A stretch of 13,025 bases of DNA from an uncultured Clostridia bacterium (GTDB lineage Bacteria; Bacillota; Clostridia; Oscillospirales; Acutalibacteraceae). Below the pieces are notes generated by a model. That model was not told where the DNA came from, searched no databases, and was given only the letters and a program-made list of their open reading frames with translations. Positions within the stretch are counted from its first letter, which is position 1, and every line of letters starts with the position of its first letter. The stretch covers positions 1-13,025 of the forward strand of contig CAMHOI010000010.1 of the NCBI GenBank assembly GCA_946186725.1, read 5' to 3'. The position numbers were made by a program, and so were the translations under genes. This document shows, one piece after another, positions 1 to 6,851 of this stretch.

Positions 1-1181
1 AGCTCCTTGCCCTCAAGGAATTCGAGGGAGGCGCCGCCGCCGGTGGAGATGTGGCTCATCTTGTCGCCGAAGCCGAGGTTGTTGACCGCGGCCGCGGAGT
101 CGCCGCCGCCGATGATGGTGATGGCGTCGGTCTCGCTGAGGGCCTTGGCCACCGCGATGGTGCCGCCGGCCAGCTTGGGATTCTCGGACACGCCCATGGG
201 GCCGTTCCAGACGACGGTCTTGGCGGATTTGACTTCATCCGCAAAGAGCTTGCCGGAGGCGGGGCCGATGTCCAGACCCATCCAGCCGTCGTCGATGTTG
301 TCGGAGTCAAAGACGCGGGTCTCGATGTCGGCGTCGATGGGATCGGGGAAGGCGCGGGCGGCGACGTTGTCGACGGGCAGGAGGATCTTGACGCCCTTCT
401 GCTCGGCCTTCTTGAGCATATCGCGGCAGTAGTCGAGCTTGGTCTCGTCCACCAGGGAGTTGCCCACGTTGTAGCCCTGGGCGGCCAGGAAGGTGTAGGC
501 CATGCCGCCGCCGATGATGAGGGTGTCGGCCTTGTTGAGGAGGTTGTCGATGACGTTGAGCTTATCCGCGACCTTGGCGCCGCCGAGGATGCACACGAAG
601 GGGCGCTTGGGATCCTCGACCGCGTTGCCGAGATAGCGCAGCTCCTTGCCCATCAGGTAGCCGACCACGCAGGTGTCCACGTATTCGGTCACGCCGACGG
701 TGGAGCAGTGGGCGCGGTGGGCGGCGCCGAAGGCGTCGTTGACGTAGATCTCGCACAGGGAGGCCAAATCCTTGGAGAAGGCCTCGCCGTTCTTGGTCTC
801 CTCGGCGCGGTAGCGGGTGTTCTGGAGCAGGACGACGTCCCCGTCCTTCATGGCGGCGACGGCGGCGCGGGCGTTGGGCCCGACGACCTCGTCGTCCGCG
901 GCGAAGACGACCTCCTTGCCCAGCTTCTCGCTCAGGCGCTTGGCGACCGGGGCGAGGGAGAGCTCGGGCTTGGGTTCGCCCTTGGGCTTGCCCAGGTGGG
1001 AGCAGAGGATGACGCGCCCGCCGTCGTTGATGAGCTTCTGGATGGTCGGCAGGGCGGCCACGATGCGGTTTTCGTCGGTGATGACGCCGTTCTTGAGGGG
1101 CACGTTGAAGTCGCAGCGGACCAGCACGCGCTTGCCCTTGACGTTGATATCGTCGATGGTCTTCTTGTTGAGCATGGACAT
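1..1181 (-). CDS. pgk: Phosphoglycerate kinase, 3' end cut off by window edge
   Basis: Cytosolic glycolytic enzyme that transfers phosphate from 1,3-bisphosphoglycerate to ADP. The reading frame is open from ATG 1181 to the window edge (393 codons). The family is usually about 400 residues, so only about the last ten should be missing. Visible family motifs: RCDFNVPL near residues 22-29 (substrate site), SHLGKPKGEP near 61-70, and in the C-terminal nucleotide-binding half VWNGPMG, GGGDSAAAV and a glycine-rich STGGGASLEFLEG segment near the end. The start was chosen because AAAGGA lies about 9 nt upstream; an ATG 10 nt further upstream is out of frame, and the ATG two codons in is less well spaced. 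trmL lies 69 nt upstream on the same strand with no terminator between, so read-through is possible, but a separate promoter is also visible. Identification is secure. Confidence 0.97.
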   Translation of the reverse strand, partial: MSMLNKKTIDDINVKGKRVLVRCDFNVPLKNGVITDENRIVAALPTIQKLINDGGRVILCSHLGKPKGEPKPELSLAPVAKRLSEKLGKEVVFAADDEVVGPNARAAVAAMKDGDVVLLQNTRYRAEETKNGEAFSKDLASLCEIYVNDAFGAAHRAHCSTVGVTEYVDTCVVGYLMGKELRYLGNAVEDPKRPFVCILGGAKVADKLNVIDNLLNKADTLIIGGGMAYTFLAAQGYNVGNSLVDETKLDYCRDMLKKAEQKGVKILLPVDNVAARAFPDPIDADIETRVFDSDNIDDGWMGLDIGPASGKLFADEVKSAKTVVWNGPMGVSENPKLAGGTIAVAKALSETDAITIIGGGDSAAAVNNLGFGDKMSHISTGGGASLEFLEGKE

Positions 1182-1225
1182 GGTCAGACATCCTTTCGGT
1201 TGCAGAATCGGTTTTACTATTCCCT

Positions 1226-1254
1226 ATAGTATTATATTTCCTCCCGATTTTCAA
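1226..1254 (-). promoter_or_regulatory. Predicted pgk promoter
   Basis: On the minus strand, TTGAAA (1254-1249) is followed by a 17-nt spacer and TACTAT (1231-1226), 45 nt before the pgk start. The -35 overlaps the trmL stop codon. A perfect TATAAT lies 5 nt upstream of this -10 but has only a 12-nt spacer to the same -35, so it is less likely to be the one used. Confidence 0.45.
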
Positions 1255-1805
1255 GAGAAAAAGGCAGGTTTTTCAAAACTTTGTTGCTTTTTTATCATTC
1301 CGGGCTCCTCCGGCCACTCATATTGGGTCAAACGGCCCTGATTCTCCAGTGCGGGGTACCCCCATTGGCGCAGGACTTCATAGGCGCCGACCGCCACGGC
1401 GTTGGAGAGGTTGAGGCAGCGCGCCGCCCCGATCATGGGGATGCGCAGCGCCTCGCCCGGGTGAGCGAGAAGGAGACTTTCGGGCAGGCCGGCCGTCTCC
1501 GAGCCGAAGAGGAGGTAGGCCCCGTCGGGATAGGCGACCGAGGAATGGGAGCGGGTGCCCTTGGAGGTGAAGTAGAAGAAGGGCCCCTCGTTTTTGGCGA
1601 AGAAATCGGCGAGGTCCTTGTAGCAGGTCACGTCGAGCAGGGGCCAGTAGTCCAGCCCCGCCCGCTTGAGCCGGCGGTCGTCGATGGTGAAGCCCATGGG
1701 CCCGACCAGATGGAGCCGGGCGCCCGTGACGGCGCAGGTGCGGGCCACGTTGCCGGTGTTCTGCGGGATCTGCGGCTCGACGAGGACGAGGTTGAGAACG
1801 GGCAC
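1251..1805 (-). CDS. trmL: tRNA (cytidine/uridine(34)-2'-O)-methyltransferase, TrmL-like SPOUT
   Basis: Predicted SAM-dependent enzyme that 2'-O-methylates the wobble nucleotide of leucine tRNAs. The 184-residue product carries the three SPOUT (SpoU/TrmL) signatures in order: PQNTGNVAR near residues 14-22, LFGSETAGLP near 99-108, and IPM...RCLNLSNAVAVGAYEVLRQ near 122-147, which forms the trefoil-knot SAM pocket. The start is GTG 1805, preceded by GGAGG about 8 nt away. No ATG lies near the conserved N-terminus, and the longer open frame upstream is antisense to the neighbouring acetyltransferase gene. TrmL is usually about 155-160 residues, so the tail after about residue 150 is an extension; it is hydrophilic and ends KKQQSFEKPAFFS. 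Family assignment is firm; the exact tRNA target is inferred from the family. Confidence 0.93.
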   Translation of the reverse strand: MPVLNLVLVEPQIPQNTGNVARTCAVTGARLHLVGPMGFTIDDRRLKRAGLDYWPLLDVTCYKDLADFFAKNEGPFFYFTSKGTRSHSSVAYPDGAYLLFGSETAGLPESLLLAHPGEALRIPMIGAARCLNLSNAVAVGAYEVLRQWGYPALENQGRLTQYEWPEEPGMIKKQQSFEKPAFFS

Positions 1806-1836
1806 GAAAAGCGCCTCCTTCAAAGACGGTGACTCT

Positions 1837-1866
1837 ATTATAGCACCCCTTCGGGCAAAAAGACAA
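1837..1866 (-). promoter_or_regulatory. Predicted trmL promoter
   Basis: On the minus strand TTGTCT (1866-1861) is followed by 18 nt and a perfect TATAAT (1842-1837), 31 nt upstream of the GTG start of trmL. It lies back to back with the acetyltransferase promoter without overlapping it. Confidence 0.65.
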
Positions 1867-1876
1867 GCCGGCGCGG

Positions 1877-1905
1877 TTGATTTTCGCCGCTCGCTTTGGT
1901 ACAAT
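1877..1905 (+). promoter_or_regulatory. Predicted promoter of the GNAT acetyltransferase gene
   Basis: TTGATT (1877-1882), a 17-nt spacer and TACAAT (1900-1905) form a good sigma-A-type promoter 32 nt before the GTG start. Its position argues against the longer in-frame TTG start at 1896, which would lie inside the promoter. Confidence 0.65.
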
Positions 1906-1937
1906 GGGAAAAACGAACCGGGAAAGGGGGCGGCGCC

Positions 1938-2447
1938 GTGCGGATCCGGGAAGCGAGCTATTCGGACATCGAGGGGATCGCGGCCCTCTACGACGCGGCG
2001 CGCCGCTATTTCGCCGGGGCCGGCATCCCCCAGTGGCAGGTGGGCGGCCCTGACGAGATCACCGCCTTCGCCGACGTGGAGGACGGCATCTGCTACGTCG
2101 TCGTCAGCCCCGAGGGGCGGCTGGAGGGCACCTTCGTCCTCGATTTCTCGGGCGAGCCGGCCTACGAGCGTCTTTTCGAGGGCGCCTGGTCGACCGAGGG
2201 GGAGTACGCCGCTCTCCACCGCGTCGCCGTCGCGCCCGAGTGCAAGGGACGGGGGATCGGGGGCGAAATGATCGCCTTTGCCGAGGCGCGATGCCGGGAC
2301 GCCGGGGTGGAGGCCCTGCGCGGCGACACCCACGAGAAGAACGCCGCCATGCGCCGGATGCTGGAAAAAAACGGCTTTGTCGCCTGCGGGCGGGTTCGCT
2401 ATCCCGTCGCGGGGGAGCGGATCGCCTATGAAAAGATCCTGGATTGA
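1938..2447 (+). CDS. GNAT-family N-acetyltransferase
   Basis: A 169-residue protein of the Gcn5-related acetyltransferase fold, which transfers an acetyl group from acetyl-CoA to an amine. The acetyl-CoA loop is visible as ALHRVAVAPECKGRGIGGEM near residues 92-111 (the R/QxxGxG/A type, here CKGRGIG). It is followed by the motif B region DTHEKNAAMRRMLEKNGF near 130-147, typical of the family. The N-terminal RIREASYSDIEGIAALY is the usual first strand and helix. GTG 1938 is the start because a purine-rich AAAGGGGG lies about 7 nt upstream and the promoter lies just before it. The substrate cannot be inferred. A 37-residue small protein follows 51 nt downstream and may share the transcript. Confidence 0.9.
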   Translation: MRIREASYSDIEGIAALYDAARRYFAGAGIPQWQVGGPDEITAFADVEDGICYVVVSPEGRLEGTFVLDFSGEPAYERLFEGAWSTEGEYAALHRVAVAPECKGRGIGGEMIAFAEARCRDAGVEALRGDTHEKNAAMRRMLEKNGFVACGRVRYPVAGERIAYEKILD

Positions 2448-2459
2448 ATAAAAGCCGCG

Positions 2460-2488
2460 TTTCGGGACACGCTAACCCCGAAAGCGTG
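2460..2488 (+). repeat. Two mutually exclusive small hairpins before the small ORF
   Basis: TTTCGGG (2460-2466) can pair with CCCGAAA (2477-2483). CACGCT (2468-2473) can pair with AGCGTG (2483-2488). The stems interleave, so only one can form at a time. The second ends next to the ribosome binding site of the 37-residue ORF. Neither is followed by a T-run. This may be chance. Confidence 0.3.
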
Positions 2489-2498
2489 GTGAGAACCG

Positions 2499-2612
2499 AT
2501 GGAAGACCGTAACGAGCAGAAGATCCGTCAGGATCAGAATCGCCGGGATCAGCAGTCCTCTCAGAAAAAGGACGAGCGCCCCTGCGACAGCAAGAACCAG
2601 CAGAACAACTGA
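2499..2612 (+). CDS. 37-residue Q/N/K/D-rich small protein
   Basis: The ORF begins at ATG 2499 and encodes 37 residues that are almost entirely hydrophilic, dominated by Gln, Asn, Arg, Lys and Asp, with one Cys and one Ile. GGTGAG lies about 5 nt upstream as a modest ribosome binding site. A clear rho-independent terminator begins 8 nt after the stop, which supports a real transcript end for this gene. It lies between the acetyltransferase and the ywlG-like gene, both on the same strand. The composition suggests a disordered or nucleic-acid-associated peptide, but I recognise no family and assign no function. Confidence 0.5.
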   Translation: MEDRNEQKIRQDQNRRDQQSSQKKDERPCDSKNQQNN

Positions 2613-2619
2613 ACGCAAG

Positions 2620-2652
2620 GAGCGAGGCCGCAGGGCCCCGCTCCCGTTTTTT
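2620..2652 (+). terminator. Rho-independent terminator after the small protein gene
   Basis: A 10-bp stem, GAGCGAGGCC / GGCCCCGCTC with a single A-C mismatch and a GCAG loop, is followed after CCG by six T. It ends the acetyltransferase / small-protein transcript before the next promoter. Confidence 0.8.
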
Positions 2653-2662
2653 ACGGTTTTGC

Positions 2663-2690
2663 TTGCAAAATCCGCCAAACGCGGTACAAT
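2663..2690 (+). promoter_or_regulatory. Predicted promoter of the ywlG-like / gtrA operon
   Basis: TTGCAA (2663-2668), a 16-nt spacer and TACAAT (2685-2690), 30 nt before the start codon. It sits directly after the preceding terminator. Confidence 0.6.
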
Positions 2691-2720
2691 AGAGGTATCA
2701 AAATCAAGGAGGACACGCGC

Positions 2721-3269
2721 ATGAAAGAAATCGCGGCGCTGGCCCGCAAGGGGCTGGAGGAGCTGCTCGACGCCGCCAAGCTGGAAAGGGGCGACCTGCT
2801 GGTCGTCGGCTGTTCGTCGAGCGAGATCATGGGCGGCGTCATCGGCAAGGCGTCCGACATGGACGCGGCCAAGGCGGTGCTCGACGGGATCCTGCCCCTG
2901 CTGAGGGAGCGGGGGATCCGTCTGGCGGCGCAGTGCTGCGAGCATCTCAACCGCGCCCTCATCGTCGAGCGGGAGACCGCCGACGCCTTCGGTCTGACCC
3001 GCGTCAACGTCGTCCCGCAGAAAAAGGCGGGCGGCTCCTTCGCCACCAACGCCTGGGCGGCCTTTGAGCGCCCCTGCGCTGTCGAGCGGGTGCAGGCGGC
3101 CGCCGGCATGGACGTCGGTGACACCCTGATCGGGATGCACCTGCGCCCCGTGGCGGTGCCGGTGCGCACCTCGGTGACGACCATCGGCGGGGCGCACGTT
3201 ACCTACGCCCGCACCCGGCTCAAGTTCGTCGGCGGCGAGCGGGCCGTCTACGACCCCGAGCTGCTGTGA
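2721..3269 (+). CDS. YwlG / UPF0340 (TIGR01440, DUF436) family protein
   Basis: The 182-residue product matches the length and pattern of the conserved Firmicute YwlG family, which has no settled biochemical role. Recognisable segments are VVGCSSSEIMGGVIGKASD near residues 28-46, LAAQCCEHLNRALIVERE near 68-85, VVPQKKAGGSFATNAW near 97-112 and IGMHLRPVAVPVR near 137-149. The several conserved Cys, His and Glu residues (SSSE, CCEH) hint at an active or metal site, but that is inference. The start is supported by AAGGAGG about 8 nt upstream. The stop codon overlaps the GTG start of the GtrA-like gene (GTGA), so the two are translationally coupled. The protein is predicted cytosolic, with no signal peptide or membrane segment. 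Confidence 0.9.
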   Translation: MKEIAALARKGLEELLDAAKLERGDLLVVGCSSSEIMGGVIGKASDMDAAKAVLDGILPLLRERGIRLAAQCCEHLNRALIVERETADAFGLTRVNVVPQKKAGGSFATNAWAAFERPCAVERVQAAAGMDVGDTLIGMHLRPVAVPVRTSVTTIGGAHVTYARTRLKFVGGERAVYDPELL

Positions 3270-3757
3270 AGCGGCTGATCCCCGCCGCCGTGCGGGAGGC
3301 CAAAGGCCCGCGCGCCAAGCTGAGCGCCCTCTTCCTGGAGAAGAACGAGGACAGCGGGCTGCAGTTTTTCCGCTACCTTTTCGTAGGGGGCGCGTCCTTT
3401 TTGGCCGACACGCTCACCCTGATGATCGTTTCGCAGTTCGTCGCGACCAAGTGGATCTACGTTTCGGTCGGGTACGCCGTGGGCATCGCGGTCAACTTCC
3501 TGCTCGGCAAATGGATGGTGTTCCAGAAGAAACGGAAGCACCCCTCGCTGGAGTTCCTCGTGACGGCGGTCATCAGCGTGATCGGGCTATTTTTGACCAA
3601 CTGGCTGTTCGCGCTCTTCTTCGACTGGTTCGCGGGCGCCGGCGCCGACGCCGCCAAGCTGATCGCCAAGGTCATCGCGGCCGGGCTGGTGCTGATCTGG
3701 AACTTCTGTGCGAGAAAGGGGTATTACGCCTTCCTCGACCGGGTGGAAAAGGAATAG
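3266..3757 (+). CDS. GtrA-family four-helix membrane protein
   Basis: The 163-residue product has a basic, soluble N-terminus of about 32 residues and then four predicted membrane helices, near residues 33-58, 62-86, 95-121 and 127-152. The family-typical FFRYLFVGGASFLADTLTL and WNFCARKGYYAF segments begin helix 1 and follow helix 4. GtrA proteins are thought to help move lipid-linked sugars such as undecaprenyl-phosphate glucose across the membrane for wall or glycan decoration; the exact role here is unknown. The GTG 3266 start overlaps the upstream stop as GTGA and there is little independent Shine-Dalgarno sequence, so translation probably depends on the upstream gene. A strong bidirectional terminator follows 12 nt after the stop. 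Confidence 0.88.
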   Translation: MKRLIPAAVREAKGPRAKLSALFLEKNEDSGLQFFRYLFVGGASFLADTLTLMIVSQFVATKWIYVSVGYAVGIAVNFLLGKWMVFQKKRKHPSLEFLVTAVISVIGLFLTNWLFALFFDWFAGAGADAAKLIAKVIAAGLVLIWNFCARKGYYAFLDRVEKE

Positions 3758-3768
3758 AAAAGGATCGC

Positions 3769-3805
3769 AAAAAACCGACGCCGGTATGCCGGCGTCGGTT
3801 TTTTT
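3769..3805. terminator. Bidirectional terminator between the gtrA-like gene and SBP1
   Basis: A stem CCGACGCCGG / CCGGCGTCGG with a TATG loop is flanked by an A-run on the left and a T-run on the right. It therefore terminates the plus-strand gtrA-like transcript and the convergent minus-strand lipoprotein transcript. The 16 nt of the left arm (AAAAAACCGACGCCGG) recur exactly at 11646-11661. Confidence 0.9.
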
Positions 3806-3834
3806 GCGGTTTTTTGTTGTGCGAGGGCGCGACG

Positions 3835-5247
3835 TTATCTCTTGACCTTGGCGGCCTCTTCGTTCTCGAAGGTGGCCTGTTCCTGATAATAGGACTCGTA
3901 GGTGTCGATGCACTCCTTGAGAGTCTTGCTGCCGTCGCGCAGGTCGTTCCAGAACTGATAGTAGGAGTTCAGCGTGCCGGTGCCGAGGGTCAGGTCGACG
4001 CCGAGCATGTTGTCGAACGCCTCATACATGGCGACCTGCTTCTCGTTGAAGACGGTGTAGCCGGGCGTGTTGTAGAAGTCGTTTGCGGGCACGATGTCGG
4101 AATTGCGCAGAACGTCCTTCCAGACGCGGCGGGCAATGATGTAGCTGACCGCGCCCTGCGGGTTCTTGGTGGAGGTGACCACAGCCGTCGCCTGGGGCTC
4201 GCCGGGGACCTCGCCGGAGGTGTTGTCCGCACCGTAGGGGAAGGGCACGACGTCCCACTTGAAGGTGCAGTCCTTGAGCAGGGAGGCCAGGTTCTGGGTG
4301 GTGGCAAAGTAGACGCCCATCTGGCCCTTCTTGAACTTGGGATCGGGCTCGCTCAGGGGAGAGTAGCCGCCGGTATAAAGCGCCTGAACGGACTCGGCGC
4401 CGCGAATGGTCTTGGGATCGTTCATGGTGACGACCAGCTTGGTCCGGGTGCTGTCCCAGCTGATCAGACGGGCGTCGTTGGCGACCAGATACCAGTTGTA
4501 GTTCCAGGCGTAGCCGCCCCAGATCTTGACGTCGGCCAAGGTGCGGGTGAGCTCCTTGCAGCATTTGATGTAGGCGTCCATATCCCAGGTGCCCTCTTTG
4601 TAGTAATCCACGGGGCTCTTGACCTTATACTGCTCGAAAAGGTCGAGATTGACCGCGCCGATGACCGCCTGGCCGCCGCTGCCGGAAACGGCGTAGCATT
4701 TGTCGCCCACCGACCAGCGTTCATTCGCCTCCTTGGTGGAGGAAAGCGCGGGATGATCCAGCCCCACAACGCCCTTTTCGGCCAGCTCGTCGGTGTTATA
4801 GACGACCTGGCGCAGGCCGGCCTTGGGCCAGTTGAAGTAGTTGAGCGTGAGGATGTCGGGCGCGTCGTTGTTGGCGTAGTCGATCAGGAATTTCTCCATC
4901 TGGCTTGCCGACCAGGCGCGATAGCGGTACTTGACGGTCAGGCCGTAGTACTTCTTGGCCCACTCGTTGAATTTCTGCATGACGGGATCTTTGTCAAACT
5001 TGTTGTTGGCAAAGTCGATGGTGGTGGTGTAGGCCAGGATCTCGCCCGACTTTTGCAGAGCGTCGACGGTGTCCTGCGAAAGGCCTTCGCCGTAGATCTC
5101 TTCCACAGAGGCGGAGACTTCGCCCGTGGCGGATCCTGTCTTGCTCCCCGTGTTGCCGCCGTTGCCCGTTTCGGTGGTGCAGCCGACCGCCAGCGCGGCG
5201 ATCAGCGCCACAGCCAAGGCGAGGGAAAACAGTCGTTTGATGTTCAT
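3835..5247 (-). CDS. Solute-binding lipoprotein, copy 1 (SBP1; family 1 type)
   Basis: A 470-residue exported lipoprotein of the extracellular solute-binding protein family 1 type (UgpB-like, usually carbohydrate ABC importers). The N-terminus is MNIKRLF followed by a hydrophobic stretch to a lipobox ending AVGC, so Cys23 would be lipidated. A Gly/Ser/Thr/Asn linker follows to about residue 50. The body has DPVMQKFNEWAKKYYG near 87-102, a family-like KKGQMGVYFAT near 306-315 and KNPQGAVSYI near 361-370. ATG 5247 is the start because AAAGGAG lies 7 nt upstream; the longer in-frame TTG would include that site. It is a close paralogue of the lipoprotein at 6852-8270, with long identical blocks such as KKYYGLTVKYRYR and GADNTSG. 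No permease or ATPase gene is adjacent. It is divergent from surface protein 1, and their promoters match. The ligand is unknown. Confidence 0.88.
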   Translation of the reverse strand: MNIKRLFSLALAVALIAALAVGCTTETGNGGNTGSKTGSATGEVSASVEEIYGEGLSQDTVDALQKSGEILAYTTTIDFANNKFDKDPVMQKFNEWAKKYYGLTVKYRYRAWSASQMEKFLIDYANNDAPDILTLNYFNWPKAGLRQVVYNTDELAEKGVVGLDHPALSSTKEANERWSVGDKCYAVSGSGGQAVIGAVNLDLFEQYKVKSPVDYYKEGTWDMDAYIKCCKELTRTLADVKIWGGYAWNYNWYLVANDARLISWDSTRTKLVVTMNDPKTIRGAESVQALYTGGYSPLSEPDPKFKKGQMGVYFATTQNLASLLKDCTFKWDVVPFPYGADNTSGEVPGEPQATAVVTSTKNPQGAVSYIIARRVWKDVLRNSDIVPANDFYNTPGYTVFNEKQVAMYEAFDNMLGVDLTLGTGTLNSYYQFWNDLRDGSKTLKECIDTYESYYQEQATFENEEAAKVKR

Positions 5248-5291
5248 GATGATTCTCCTTTCCAAAAGGGGTCACAATACCTTGCACAATC

Positions 5292-5345
5292 ATACTATCA
5301 CATCTGTGCGCCCAATCCTATAGAGAAAATCGCGCAATTTTAGCA
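5292..5345 (-). promoter_or_regulatory. Shared-architecture promoter of SBP1 (copy A)
   Basis: Read on the minus strand: TGCTAAAA (5345-5338), 15 nt, then a 31-nt core (5322-5292) with TAGGAT as the -35 region, 17 nt to TAGTAT as -10, and a TGA just before it (extended -10). The predicted transcript start is near 5285, giving a leader of about 38 nt. The same 54-nt layout occurs ungapped at three other places in the window (5398-5451, 8315-8368, 8469-8522). The 13 nt TTTTGTGCTAAAA is identical to the SBP2 promoter. Confidence 0.75.
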
Positions 5346-5397
5346 CAAAAGTTTTCTTTTTCCATGAAGTGCCTCGGGGATACAAAACGATATAAAA

Positions 5398-5451
5398 TGC
5401 TAAAACATGCGGATTCTGTGCGTAGGATTGTGCGCGCGCATGTGCTAAAAT
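5398..5451 (+). promoter_or_regulatory. Shared-architecture promoter of surface protein 1 (copy B)
   Basis: TGCTAAAA (5398-5405), 15 nt, then the 31-nt core (5421-5451) with TAGGAT (5423-5428), a 17-nt spacer and TAAAAT (5446-5451) preceded by TGC. The core shares TAGGATTG, GCGC and ATGTG with the SBP1 promoter, which points the other way. The two cores form an inverted pair about 100 bp apart. The predicted start near 5458 gives a leader of about 39 nt. Confidence 0.75.
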
Positions 5452-5496
5452 AAAAGCAGCGAATCTCTGTTACTATGCCATGGGGAGGACGATCTT

Positions 5497-6798
5497 ATGT
5501 ACAGAAAAATCATTTCTCTGCTGTGCGCTCTGACGCTGCTCGCGGCGGCAGTGGCGGGCACGACTGCTTCGGCGGCGGGCACCTCCGTCGACCTGCTCGC
5601 GAGCAAGAACATGGGGAAATGGTATATTCAGCGCGGCAGTACCAAGCGCGGCTATTACGCGGGCGTCGTCGACATGACCGGGTATCAGGGATGGACGTCC
5701 AAGTATAACGCCGCGGACGACATTCAGGGCATGCTGGTGGTTAAGGCGTTTGCCAGCGATTCCGACCCCAACGCCCGCTGGCTCACCTTTACCTATGACG
5801 ACAAGCTGACCTTCGACGCGGAATGCTCGGTTTCGATGACGCCGTACATCCGCTGCCGCAACTACGGCAGACCCCTGATGGACAGGGACGACGCGGTGGG
5901 GCTGACGCTGGGCCGGTACGCCTTCTTCATGACCCGGGTTAAGGATCAGGAGGGCGAGGACGGCAACTACAACCGTTTCTGCCTGGTGGTGTATAAGGAC
6001 GGGCAGGAGCTGGGCCGCACCGGCGTCACGGCCGATCTTGACGGCGCCGCCTTTGCCGGCAAGCGCCTGGTCGACCGGTACCCCGATCTGGCCATGACCA
6101 CCAGCATGTGGGTCCCGAAGGGGACGGAGTATGCCGATTCCACACTGGACGACCGCTTTTCTGACACCGACCAGCGGTATGTCGCCGCGCACGCCTACTG
6201 GTCGGATCTGTGTACGGGGACCAAGAACGCCGACCTGGGCGGGATGTTTGCGCTCATGTGCTCCTTCCTGGACGACGGCGAGACCATCCACCGCGACAAC
6301 GCCGGCGCGAGAGACTATACGATCTCGCTCAAGGGCGGCAAGCTGAGCGTGCTTGACGTCCGCGGCAACGCGGTCGCGTTCACAACCGCTTCCGGCAGCG
6401 TGACGTCCTTTGACGCGACGGCCGCCGAGCTGTCCGGCGTCCCGGTCGTGAAGATCCAGGGGAGCAACCTGTCCATGGCGGATTGCCCCATGGCCATGCT
6501 TCGCCTGCGTGCCACGGGCGCCACCGCTGCGGCTGTGCCCCGTCCCCAGACCGCCTCCGAGGAGTCGGGCGCTTCCTCCGCCGCGGCGAGCGAGAGCGCC
6601 GAAACCGTCTCCGGGGAGGACCGGAGCGCGGCGACCGGCTCCGAACAGATCGCCTCCTCCGCGCAGGCCGAGCCGACCGATGACGCCGGCGACGCCGCGC
6701 CCTTCCCCTGGCTCTGGGTCGGGATCGGAGCGGGAGTTCTCCTGCTGGCGGGCGCCGCTGTGGCCGTTATCCTCATCCTGAAAAAGAAAAAAGCGTAG
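5497..6798 (+). CDS. Exported membrane-anchored surface protein 1, family not recognised
   Basis: The product is 433 residues long. Residues 1-27 are a classic signal peptide (MYRKIISLLCALTLLAAAVAG... cleaved near ASAA). Residues 28 to about 340 are a beta-rich domain, then comes a Ser/Ala/Glu/Thr-rich linker (about 341-402), one hydrophobic helix (about 403-428) and a KKKKKA cytoplasmic tail. It should be a wall-exposed protein held by a C-terminal membrane helix. The domain is clearly homologous to the N-terminal domain of the protein starting at 8590: LLAS.NM.KW, D.TGY.GW, DIQG, FTY...MTPYIR, FCLVV.KDG and ARDYTI segments match in order. The overall look is of a jelly-roll / laminin-G-like ligand-binding domain, but that is inference and I cannot name the family. 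GGGGAGG about 8 nt upstream fixes ATG 5497. It converges on SBP2, separated by a palindromic terminator. Confidence 0.85.
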   Translation: MYRKIISLLCALTLLAAAVAGTTASAAGTSVDLLASKNMGKWYIQRGSTKRGYYAGVVDMTGYQGWTSKYNAADDIQGMLVVKAFASDSDPNARWLTFTYDDKLTFDAECSVSMTPYIRCRNYGRPLMDRDDAVGLTLGRYAFFMTRVKDQEGEDGNYNRFCLVVYKDGQELGRTGVTADLDGAAFAGKRLVDRYPDLAMTTSMWVPKGTEYADSTLDDRFSDTDQRYVAAHAYWSDLCTGTKNADLGGMFALMCSFLDDGETIHRDNAGARDYTISLKGGKLSVLDVRGNAVAFTTASGSVTSFDATAAELSGVPVVKIQGSNLSMADCPMAMLRLRATGATAAAVPRPQTASEESGASSAAASESAETVSGEDRSAATGSEQIASSAQAEPTDDAGDAAPFPWLWVGIGAGVLLLAGAAVAVILILKKKKA

Positions 6799-6806
6799 GA
6801 CGCAGA

Positions 6807-6840
6807 AAAGCGCCTCGGCTCCGCGGAGCCGAGGCGCTTT
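6807..6840. terminator. Perfect 34-bp palindromic bidirectional terminator
   Basis: The arm AAAGCGCCTCGGCTCCG is followed immediately by its exact reverse complement. It lies between two convergent genes that are only 53 nt apart. The A/T tails on both sides are short (about 3-4 bases plus TTCTT on the right), so it probably works as a hairpin terminator in both directions. Confidence 0.75.
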
Positions 6841-6851
6841 CTTCTGTGCCG

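Noticed and set aside
51..1229. 392-codon plus-strand open frame over pgk
   Set aside because: It lies fully antisense to pgk, whose motifs are unmistakable. The translation is Gly/Val/Asp/Leu-rich and typical of the shadow of a GC-rich gene.
3451..5343. 630-codon plus-strand open frame over the gtrA-like gene and SBP1
   Set aside because: It runs through a strong terminator and is antisense to a clear lipoprotein. The composition is that of an antisense shadow.
5338..5450. CIRCE-like heat-shock operator suggested by TTAGCAC and GTGCTAA
   Set aside because: The half sites resemble CIRCE (TTAGCACTC-N9-GAGTGCTAA) but lack the CTC/GAG ends and are about 95 nt apart. They fit the shared promoter layout instead.
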